DNA from: Coenobita brevimanus
Taxonomy: Eukaryota > Arthropoda > Malacostraca > Decapoda > Coenobitidae
Direction: 5' to 3'
DNA: 64,000 nucleotides
Assembly: GCA_032717465.1 (NCBI GenBank)
Contig: CM064657.1
Location: forward strand, 18,633,732 to 18,697,731
Below, piece after piece: positions 54,516 through 64,000 of this stretch; the first letter of the stretch is position 1, and each line of letters starts with the position of its first letter. A program made the translations under genes and the position numbers. The notes under the pieces were generated by a model that saw nothing but the letters and a program-made list of their open reading frames with translations, did not search any database and was not told where the DNA came from.

Positions 54516-55782
54516 GTTATATTTGGTTAGATTCAACATGTTCAGTCACCCACCTTTCCTTGCGCATGCCTACTGACGCAGAGTCAGGGTATAAACTGGC
54601 ATCGGAATGGAGGCGATCTGGAGCGATATAAAAACACATAACGAGGGAATGAAGGAGGCAGCTGAGCCGTTTATAAGTGGTATAATAGGGTTCGGTCCAC
54701 GGTAACAGTGAAAGGCGACACCAGACCACATTTGGCAACTACTACACCAACAGCAACTGGCTTACGTAATGGAAAAAGAAAGCAACAGCTACATTTGCAT
54801 AAACACTTACTCAAACCTTTATACTCCCAAATATAGTTCACATAGGTCAAGGAAATTGCTTCAGAGCTTTAAAAGAAAACAAAAAAATCTTTTCACTGAG
54901 TTCGTAAAATTAATTGGGCTGGTCAGTAACAGTGTTCTTTACAAGTGCTGAGTAACATATACACAACACTGTTGCCTTAGAAACAAGACTAGTGCAGTTA
55001 TCTCGTCAGTAACTAATAAATTTCCCCAACCCTCAGACTTCGACAGGTCTGCCAGTGGCAGGTAATAACCGTTTAGCGCTACTTCGAAGAATATAGTCGC
55101 CAGTAAAGGATTACGGTTTACCATCGGGGTTATGTGTTGCCTGGCTATTAAGCTTATGAGCCCAGCCGTGTGAGAGTCGATCAGATAGGATAACTGCCAA
55201 AGTTTTGTATAAGCAATGCATTTTTGTAGTCAATAATATTACTGCAGCTTTCTCTTTCACTTTTTTGTACACTCGAGATGAGTCATCTTTAAGAATCAGA
55301 TTTTCACACAAACTAATGAAAATTAGCATGGCAAAGAGATTTTGGGCCGACCGAAAGCACTTCAGTAATTATACAAATCAAGGCAACGGAAGTACCTTAT
55401 TTCCCTCCTGTCAGCCTCGCAGTGGCTTCCCGTCATCCTCTCTATGATCCTTCTGTCGCTATGACCACATAATCAGCCAACACCACACCAGACTCATCAA
55501 CCGCTGGCTCACCATAACATCTCATTGCTAAGTTACAGCGGCACCAGGTGAACTATCTCAGTACCGTACCAAACATCTGACAGCATTACGTACTGGTGAA
55601 CCACGTACCATAATGACGTTTGGTCCTGGTGCGTACATTACAACCCCAGACTCTACTCCGTGATCTTTGTGTCCGCCTTGCTCCCTCCACCACAGTGTTT
55701 CCTTGTATGGTGTGAAAGGCGAGTACTACTGCCGCTATTACACTCGCGCTTGCGAAATGAGGACGGGGTAGTGGTTTACTCG
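54516..55782. other. Unassigned sequence
   Basis: No recognised gene. Short frames here lack any domain. Confidence 0.35.
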
Positions 55783-57074
55783 ACGTATGTGTGTGTGTGT
55801 GTGTGTGTGGGTGGGTGGGTGGGTGGGAGGGTGTGTAAACAAAATAAGTTTAAAAGTTTTAATCCGATCTGGACCAAACCTTGTGAAAGGGTTGAGGTAC
55901 TTCCAAGAAGTTAGCCTATCACATATCAGAACAGTACGTCAAGTGTCAAATCACGTGGCAAGGCCAATTTGAAGATTGTCTGTCCGATTAAAATCAAACT
56001 TGTAGGAATGGTTAAGGTCGCAAGACAAGTCAAAAGCCTAAATCACATGGCACGTCAAATTAAGTAAATATGATCTGATATAGACCAGTCTTGGTAGAAG
56101 GACGGAGAGGTAAGCACGAACAAAGGGATTCGGTTTTGAGGACATTCGGTCAAAGGCCATGTCACAGGACAAAGAAAACATTGACTCATGTGTGCCTGTG
56201 TTTATAAAATTACTAACTCAGCTCTGATCCGATATGGGCCAAACTTGGTGGAAAGATCTGAAGTCCATGCAAGAATAAAATAACTGAATTTTGAGAACAA
56301 TCGTAGGAGGTTGCATGCCAAAGGCAAATGTTTGGCCCTCACACCAAATGTAGGCGTGGGTGTGACATTAGCAGAGTGTTGCTTAAAATGTTTATTAGAG
56401 TGTAGATAGATCCCCACAAAGGGGAGCCGGTTCCCTTCACAGTGCATGTACTGTAATTTACCTGTTGGACGGCCCAATAGAAGTAAGTGGTTGCTTCTTG
56501 TTGGTCGACGAGTCTGCTCGGCCAGACGCACAGGGGTTAAAGCGACAAAAGCAACAACGAGAGGCTCTCCAAAGGGGGGAATCACTTCAGCCTCGAGCCG
56601 ATACATACCTAGCGCGGCTCGGAATATGACCCTGACCTTGACCTACTTTCACCAATTTCAACCTCGTAGGAGATTTTCTTCCCTACTACACACCTGAAAA
56701 TTTTATGATGATATCTTGAGCGGTTGCGAAGTTATCATGGTAAGAGACACAATTTCGAACTCGCAAGAGATTTTCATCCCTATTACACACCTGTACAATT
56801 TTGTGATTATATCTTGAGCTGTCGGGAAATTACCGTGCTAACGGACACACACACAGACACAAACTGAAAACACTACTTGTAGAAGACTTTCATCCCTGCT
56901 ACACACCTGTAAAATTTTGTTATTATATCTTGAGTGGTTGCGAAGTTATCATGGTAACAAACACACAGACTTTGACCTACTTTCACCAATTTCGAACTCG
57001 TGATCTATTTTTCCCCTACTACACACGTGTAAAATTTTGTGATGGTATCTTGAGCTGTTGCGAAGTTATCGTGC

Positions 57075-57125
<51 letters not shown>

Positions 57126-57130
57126 TTGAA
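55783..57130. repeat. Old repeat region with a four-fold ~115 bp tandem unit
   Basis: (GT)n/(GGGT)n at 55783-55827. Two units with GATC-GGACCAAAC-TTG-(G)AAAG at about 55863 and 56227. From 56636 four units containing CTACACACCTG-AAAATTTT-T-AT-ATATCTTGAGC-GTTGCGAAGTTATC, at about 56685, 56780, 56895 and 57015, each followed by ACACACAGAC-type sequence; the last expands into (CA)n at 57077-57122. No coding sequence. Confidence 0.65.
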
Positions 57131-57439
57131 AGCAATACCAGCCTCGCTATCGCGGATGGTAACAAGTTAGTCTTGTACTAAAATAGTTACTGAACCTATG
57201 CGAATAATGGTCTGTCTCTGCCTTTCTTGCTTTGAGTTTATTATTTGGTAGAGGAGGGAGTTAAAATAAAATGATAGCAGGTGAAAAGGACAAACGATGG
57301 GGCCAGGGAAAAGTGTGGAAAAAAAAAAAAAAAGAGGTGAAAACTACAATAAAAGTTGGCAAAGTGGTTTGACCTGAAGTCGGAATGTGAGATCGGCGCT
57401 GTTCACAAAATATTTAATCTGAAGAACCTAACTCCATTT
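57131..57439. other. Unassigned sequence
   Basis: Holds an A run at 57319-57333. Nothing else recognised. Confidence 0.35.
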
Positions 57440-57985
57440 CTTTTCGGGTGATCTAATTCATCCATCCATCCCTCATCCAATCCTACATTGCCCCATGAGG
57501 AGCGTAGGAGCCCGAGGCTAGGCAGTTGGTCCCGACATTTAAGATGAGAGTGATCAGCCTTACTCATCCCTGAGTGGCATTACATGAGCAATTGACCCCA
57601 ACCATCTCTTGGATATAAACCTTCACCGGCTCAATTCGATTGGAGTGCAATAATTACCCAATAAACCACCAGGCGCCAAAATTTGGTTATATTGTTACCA
57701 CCCAGCGTACTAAACGGTTTCCTGGTGTACAGGAAACCATTTGCTAGAAACCATTTGGCTTGTCACTCAGTGTAGGGTCACCCACAGGCAGAAGGAAGAG
57801 GAAAGAATGAAGGAAAGAAAAACAAAAGAGGGAGTGTAAAGTCACCCGTAGGCAGAAGGACGAGGAAAGAACGAAGGAAAGACAGAAGAGGATGGAAGGA
57901 AAGAAGGATGGTGGAGAGGAAAGGGCAGACACCCAACAGCAGCACTACGTCGAGTGAGTGGATGGTGAGCGCCCCCACCCACCAC
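57440..57985 (-). repeat. Dispersed ~530 bp repeat, minus-strand copy
   Basis: Reverse complement of the 48191-48750 family over its full length: GGGGGCGCTCACCATCCACTC at the 57985 end, the duplicated TTC-rich unit, the CAGGAAACC hairpin (with a partial duplication here), TTGGCGCCTGG and the end TTGGATGAGGGATGG. Roughly 85-90% identical by eye. Confidence 0.65.
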
Positions 57986-58624
57986 TATTTCATTTATCAT
58001 AAAGAATATGTTTAACATGTTTCAAATTGACTTAAATAACTCAGTTAGGCTAAATCGAGTCACCATAGTCATCAAAGTTATTATTTTCTTTTTTTTTTTT
58101 CAAACCAGTGTAAAAATTTCAAGTACTGATATGGTTCGACCCACCCGAATATGTTCGGCTTGGCTTGTATCGGCCCGAATCAAATCATCTTGATCCTTAC
58201 TACCTACGAATACTGTATATGCAAAATTTCAGAAACATAATGGAAGTCCAAATATACTTCTAAAATGGTGCTAAAATTTGTACCAAACCCCGAATGTATT
58301 CAATATGATAGGAAATCACATTAAATATACTAGATCACAGTTACTGAAGAGACTAAACTGTGAATGAAACAAACAAGTGCGAAATAATGCTAATGAAGGA
58401 AAAAGGTAGAAGTGGTACGGAGTGAGTGAGAGAGGGGAAAAAACTGTTGTGTGTTGCCACGCTGGGGCTCCAAACACGGAGTCTCGTATGATTCTTGTTG
58501 CTTACAGCAGAGTCTCTGGTTTGACAGCCACTCTCTAAAATAATGCGATCCTTTCACCCGATGGGATTAATATGCAAATTATTTCTTTACTACATGAAGG
58601 ATTAACTTGCACTTCTTGTCGATT
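57986..58624. other. Unassigned sequence
   Basis: No recognised feature. Confidence 0.35.
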
Positions 58625-58890
58625 TTCCATACTTTCCTACCTCCCTACCTTCCGTACCTCCCCTCACTCCTCCCTTCCTACCAATCTCCCCGCCCGCCTC
58701 CCTTCCTGCCTACCTGCTTACCAACTTACCTACCTACCTCCCTTCCTACCTACTTACCGACATACCTACCTATCTCCCTGCCGACCTACCTGCCAGTCGA
58801 ATCGTACCTCCCTCCCTCTCTACTTACCTGCCTACCTACCTCTGCCTACCAAGCTACCCATCTTCCCACGTATCGTTCGACCTGCCTCTA
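58625..58890. repeat. (CTAC/CTCC)n tetranucleotide array
   Basis: Degenerate CTACCTCC, CTTACCTA and CTGCC units over about 260 bp. Open frames give Leu/Pro/Thr/Tyr-rich strings only. Confidence 0.85.
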
Positions 58891-59502
58891 CCACCTAATG
58901 AGGTAGCGACACAGAACTATTTTTTTTTTAAGTTAACACTAATTAGTAGGTTGCAAAATAATTGTGTTCAGGACATAAATTACTGTATTTATAACATCCT
59001 TTCGTGTGATACCAGTGGTGTATCTATATTCTTGCAACTAAACAAATCTTCAGCCATATTGGCCTTGCTGTTGTTCTGAACATGCCAACCACTCTATCGA
59101 GGGCACAGCATCAAGGTGAAGAGGATTCATTTGGCCCTTCAGTCGTCAGAATCGTCCATAACTGTAGCTACTAAAGCGCGAACGAACGAATGGACGGAAA
59201 ATCCTCATCACGGCTGAAATGAGCAAGGCCTTTGATTTATTCAGGAATAATGGGAAACGAAGAGGGTTTTCTTATTTTACGGAAAGTTAAATCGTATAAG
59301 ATGTTCGCTGTTTTATGGTCAGGACATTGCTAGTATTTGGTTCCAGCTAACTTCAGACGATTTATCCAGCTAAAACCGGGCCATAGGAGCCTGAATTTTT
59401 ATAATGTCACTATTTACCCTCTCATCGTCAGTAGAACTCTAGTATTCTATTCAAGCCAGCGCCAGACAATTCTGTATATCTGAGTGTGTGTCATAGGAGG
59501 CT
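58891..59502. other. Unassigned sequence
   Basis: No recognised feature. Confidence 0.35.
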
Positions 59503-59678
59503 GAGGGGTTAAGATAGTAAACATGAGGGGTTAAGATAGTAAACATGAGGGGTTAAGATAGTAAACATGAGGGGTTAAGATAGTAAACATGAGGGGTCAA
59601 GATAGTAAACATGAGGGGTTAAGATAGTAAACATGAGGGGTTAAGATAGTAAACATGAGGGGTTAAGATAGTAAACAC
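59503..59678. repeat. Eight-fold 22 bp tandem repeat
   Basis: Unit AGGGGTTAAGATAGTAAACATG repeated eight times head to tail. I see one substitution (GGTCAAG in unit 5) and divergence only at the end of the last unit. A very homogeneous, probably polymorphic minisatellite. Confidence 0.95.
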
Positions 59679-60059
59679 CACAGGATTAATTGGTGAAGGC
59701 GATGTAAATTTGTAAGTATAATCCGATTACGTCAAAACAGTTGCGTCGTACAATATCTGGTTCACATTTATATGGCGGAGTTTTTAGTTCTGTTGTAGCA
59801 TATTTTCTGTACGAGAATCTTCGTCTGTACATATTTTCCATAACATTTTTTGTGTATTTAACGTCATATCTTAGTGGTAATCTCCCTTCTTATTATTTAG
59901 CATTCAAGACAATAACGCAAAAGACCTGAAGTCAACTTTCTCACTCAAAGGATATGGCTTCTCCCATTTCCCACACTCTGCCCCCGTGACTGATAGCCCA
60001 GTCATCTCTCTGTCAGAAGTAGTTATAAGTATTGTAAGATGACTGCTGTAGTTTCTCTC
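59679..60059. other. Unassigned sequence
   Basis: No recognised feature. Confidence 0.35.
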
Positions 60060-60425
60060 TCACCCAGTAAATATCCTGGGACAAAATGGTGGACTTGTAT
60101 TACGAACAAATTAGGTGGACCAATATGATGGACGCAGACGGAGAACTTGATGGACAAATATGATGGACCAGTAAGGTGAATCAGTATGGCAGATCAGTGA
60201 GATGGATCAGTATGGTAGACCACTGTGGTGAACCAGCAAGGTGGACTAAAATAGTGGACAATCAGGTGGATAGATATGGTGGATCAGTTGGGTGGACCAA
60301 ATATGGTGAACCAGCGAGATGGACCAATACGATGGACCGGTAAACTAGACCAATACGGTGGACCAGTTAGGTGGACAAGTGTTGTGGATCAACCTGGTGG
60401 ATCAGCAAAACTGCCTCGTGCCAAC
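60060..60425. repeat. Degenerate GGTGGACCAGTATGGTGGATCA minisatellite
   Basis: About 17 imperfect units alternating GGTGGA(C/T)CA with GTAT/TAAG spacers over 360 bp. Confidence 0.75.
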
Positions 60426-60580
60426 ATTTACCGAACCAATGTGAGTTGTACCGGACACCAAAAATAACGATGAACTATGAAAGACAATATCTGTGTTGGA
60501 ATATCACATGTTAGGGGCACGCTGTGTTTTGTTGTGCTGCGTTGAATATTACTTGTTTCCTCTTTGCACTCACCTCATAT

Positions 60581-60703
<123 letters not shown>

Positions 60704-60984
60704 AAATTGACCACAGGAGAACAGGAGAATTGAAAATAGATACAGTAAGTACTTTCGTATGTTACATCTTCAGGCAGTGTGGCACAGTCTTATAAACAAC
60801 CCTGCAGCAGGGAGGGGCACAAAGAACAAAGGGGATATAACGTTTTGGCCTGAAGAATAAGACAAGGAGAGCAGAGAAGGCTTTCCTTACTCTTTTAATC
60901 TTCTGAAGAGATTAGTCAGTTAAATTACTTTGATCCTTTTGCTTGTTTGTAGGTCACATTCCATACCATATGCAGCGTCATATT

Positions 60985-61995
60985 GATGTATACGTATAGG
61001 AATATAAAAAGAGGCACTGCAGTAGGCCAGTTGGCCCATGCTGGTTATTTGGAGATTTTTTTATATGCAACCCTTACTTGTCATATGCCTATCAAGCCTA
61101 TGCTTGAAACTATCTATGGAAAGGGCATCAACTACATCACTAGGTGGCCTATTTCATTCCTAGGTGGCCTATTCCATCTGTCCACTACTTTATTGCAATA
61201 TTAATATCCACCTGTTTCCTTACTGTGAAGAAACGTATCTAGTTTAAAAGCATAACCAGTAGCTCAGTTCTGTGTGCTTTCTTTCAGTACTTTTCTAATA
61301 TCTCATTTATTCCCTTCATCCACTTAAAAAACTCAATTAAATCTCCCCCTACTTTGCGCCTTTCTAATTACAAATTTAGTTTTTCTGGTCTACCTCCACA
61401 TGAAAGGTTCTGAACGTCACGTATCAATTTTGTCATTCTTCTCTTTACATTTTCTAACGAATTGATATCATTTCTATAGTACAGATACAAAAATTGCACG
61501 CTATAGTCTATATGTGGCCATACAAATGCTATATAAAGTTCTATTATTGCTTTAGATGTCCTAGTACTCACGCTTCGCGAAATAAGTCCTAGGACCCTAT
61601 TTGTTTTATTTCTTGCTTTTATTCACTGCTTCCTTGGTTAAAGGTCTTTTATTAACCACGGCTCCTGGATCTTTCTCACATTCGGATTTATTGTCATTAT
61701 TATTTTTTTAATTTCTTAGTTGTGTCGTATATCTACGATGGTCGTGCCAACTGAAAGTACTTTACATTTTTCAATGTTACATTCCAATTGCAATGTTTAG
61801 ACCATTTGGACAATATACTGAGGTCTTATTGAAGGTTAACACAGTCGTCAGTTGAGTTATTGATACCTCCTATTTTTGGCATCGGCAAATTTGTTAATAT
61901 TGTATATGATTAAGCCTAGGTCTTTTGCAGATATAATAAGCGTAAGGGATCGAGTACTGACCACTATGGTACACCGCTAGTTACTAATCCCCTCT
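60985..61995 (-). mobile_element. CR1-like LINE, 3' part, minus strand
   Basis: Minus-strand reading, decayed: GVP-WSVLDPL, NKFADA (from the catalytic F/YADD), DILSKWSK, NRVLGLISRSVSTRTSKAIIELY, PHIDYSVQFLYLYYRNDI, LENVKRRMTKLIRD-NLSCGGRPEKLNL, then DVVDALSIDSFKHRLDRH and the 3' end CATGGGCCAACTGGCCTACTGCAGTGCC. The longest clean stretch is 61368-61571. Several frame changes. Its 5' truncation point abuts the A tail of the next LINE. Confidence 0.65.
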
Positions 61996-61998
61996 CCG

Positions 61999-61999
<1 letters not shown>

Positions 62000-62033
<34 letters not shown>

Positions 62034-64000
62034 AGAACGGAGGAAGGAAAAACAAATGGAGAAAAAAAAAATAATCCATACACCAGATTACTGGTGTCCT
62101 CTGTTCATAAAATATCTGTAAGAATTAGACTTGAACAGTTGTAGGTTGAAATTTGGAGGAAAACAACTCTGGGGAAGCGAGTTCCAGAGAGATGCAGTTC
62201 GGGGAATGAAAGAATTCTGATAGGCAGAAGTTCTGCAATGTGGTTGAGTGACATTCCAGTCATGAGCGCTACCAGATGCCCGTGTAGCACGAGGGAAGGC
62301 ATGGAGAGGTGGCACCATGGACGCAACTTCGTCTGAGCATTTGCCAAAAAAATATCTGTAAAATAATGCAAGGGAGGCAACATTCCTTCTTACTTGCAGG
62401 GGAGGTAGTTTATATGTAATGGCAGGGTTGTTAATGATTCTAACAGCTTTATTCTGAATTTTGTCTAGTTGTCTTAATGCAACCTCTCCACAACCATTCC
62501 ACAAGGGTGAGCAATATTCAAGCTGAGAGCGCACATGACTCTTATAAATTATAGCTAACTGCTCATCGGCGAAGAAGTTACGGACTCTGTACAATAATCC
62601 AAGTTTCTTTGAGGCGGTTTTAGCAAGTGATCTGACATGAGAGGTCCAGTTGAGGGCACTGTTAAGTGAGACACCAAGAATTTCAATACTTTTGGAGATG
62701 GGAATATTAGTAGCATTGAAGGTAATGTACGAATCTGGCAATATCTGTCTATTAGTAAACTGTATATTTAGTTTTACTAGCATTAAAAGAGACAAGGTTG
62801 TTTTGTCCCCATTCATTGATTGTAGATAGATCTTGATTTATGGAGATGGCTGTATTGAGTTGAGAGGTAGAGATATTAGACTTTGTAAATGGATGTCTGA
62901 GTGTGAATGAACTATGTAGTGTTGAGTCATCTGCCTATGAGTGAATGGGATTATGAGTGACAGATAAGAGATCATTAATATGAACCAGAAATAGGGTTGG
63001 CGCCAGAACTGATCCCTGTGGCACGCGGCGTTAATTGGAGTGGAAATTCGAATATACATCATCTACTTTTACTCTTATTTTCCTGTCACTAAGATAAGAA
63101 GAAATCAAAGGAACAAAAGACGTTAGTCCATAGCAAGGAGTTTGGACAGCAGGGAACGGTGCCATACTCCGTCGAAAGCTTTAGAGATATCAAGAGCTAC
63201 TGCATGAGTTTCTCCAAAAGATCAATTGATTGATGGATGGTATGAGTTAAGAGATTGAGTATGTCAATGGTGGATCTTTCGTGGCGAAAACCGTATTGTC
63301 TATCATTAATTAAGTTGTTGGATTCAAGATGTTTAACAATATGCTTATTAATTAAAGTTTCAAATACCTTACCAAGAGAAGATGTGATAGCTATTGGTCT
63401 GTAATTGGAGGGGTCAGACGAACTTCCTTTCTTCGGAACTGGGTGGATATTGGCTTCTTTCCATGAATTTGGGAATAAAGAAGTACGTATGCATAGTCTG
63501 AATAATTTAGCTAGGACAGAGGCAAGTTCAGGGGAACACTTTTTCAAAACAATTGGCGGAATTCCATCTGGACCTGGAGCTTTGTTGGTAGGTAAATTGT
63601 CTAGGATGGATTTTACAAATCTTGTCTGTATTTTAAGTGGGGCAATTTCGGGAGAATCAAGTTCCAGTACTGAGACATTCTGGCTGGTATCATCTATGGT
63701 AGAGTTTCTTGCAAAGGTACTAGCAAAGATATCTGCTTTCCCACGTGGGTCATTTGTAATATTGCCATCTGAAGATTTTAGTGGGGGAATGGAAGATGAC
63801 TTGTTAAAGTTATTATTGAAAGAATTAAGAGTTGACCAGAATATTCTGTTGTCATTAGGGTTGTTAAGTAGTTTTGATGCTTGCTTTTGAAGAAAGTTTG
63901 ATTTAGATAGATGTAATACAGCTTTTGCATGATTTCTAGCAATTTTAAATTGGGAGAGTGATTCAGGTGTTTTTGATTTTAAGTAAGAGTTATATGCTAA
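62000..64000 (-). mobile_element. Jockey/CR1-like LINE, second family, running off the window
   Basis: Minus strand from 64000: a linker (KIARNHAKAVL, NRIFWSTLNSFNNN), DNLPTNKAPGPDGIPPIVLKKCSPELAS, HPVPKKGSSSDPSNYRPIAITS, INDRQYGFRHERST, VPQGSVLAPTLFLVHINDLLS, then ADDSTLHS with the YADD tyrosine turned into a stop (62935-62937), C-terminal LRSLAKTASKKLGLLYRVRNFF and LEYCSPLWNGCG, and a 30-base poly(A) tail (T run at 61999-62028). Long open pieces: 63197-63547 and 62088-62816. The start lies beyond the window. Fewer defects than its neighbour at 60985-61995, so it is younger. Confidence 0.75.

Noticed and set aside
59503..59678. CRISPR-like array
   Set aside because: 22 bp units follow each other without spacers, and the sequence is eukaryotic.
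63405..63890. 161-codon plus-strand open frame
   Set aside because: Antisense of the minus-strand LINE RT and linker.

Overview
This 64 kb window is eukaryotic nuclear DNA from an arthropod, most likely a decapod crustacean. The evidence is the very high density of simple repeats, AACCT/TTAGG-type tracts, and transposon proteins that resemble those I know from crab, shrimp and crayfish genomes (identification from memory, no search run). I found no intact host gene. Nearly all recognisable coding sequence belongs to mobile elements in various states of decay, plus one broken non-LTR-unrelated gene that has itself been a target for repeated insertions.

Layout, left half. 1-5.8 kb: minisatellites, dispersed repeats and the left arm (3.5-4.1 kb) of a diverged inverted repeat whose right arm is at 12.3-12.9 kb. 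5.9-6.4 kb: a nearly perfect palindrome of two 5S rRNA-derived copies around a (TA)n tract. 6.4-9.25 kb: an RTE-type LINE. 10.1-11.8 kb: a decayed Tigger/pogo transposase. 13.14 kb: a strong heat-shock element with a TATA box and no gene attached. 13.5-14.25 kb (minus): remains of a possible P-element/THAP-type transposase. 14.7-16.7 kb: a piggyBac transposase pseudogene. 17.3-19.85 kb and 20.5-22 kb (minus): two LINE fragments. 22.6-23.65 kb: a 1 kb tract with almost only G and T on one strand. 26.15-28.95 kb (minus): a gag-like LINE ORF1.

Layout, right half. 30.96-37.66 kb: a nearly complete LTR retrotransposon with two LTRs of about 745 bp. Its pol order is protease, integrase, reverse transcriptase, RNase H, as in Ty1/copia elements, although the domains are Ty3/gypsy-like. 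This matches the unusual Gmr1 arrangement. 38.0-45.2 kb: one uncharacterised arthropod gene family member in four collinear pieces, separated by a LINE (which itself carries a TTAA element), a second TTAA element and an antisense tRNA-type SINE. 45.3-46.3 kb: a TA-flanked element with long terminal inverted repeats. 46.3-60.7 kb: mostly minisatellites, dispersed repeats and unassigned sequence. 61-64 kb: two LINE fragments on the minus strand, the second running off the window.

The elements do not work together as a pathway. The informative signal is their order of insertion and several unusual structures. All domain calls are by eye from translated sequence. Boundaries given without a terminal motif are approximate.
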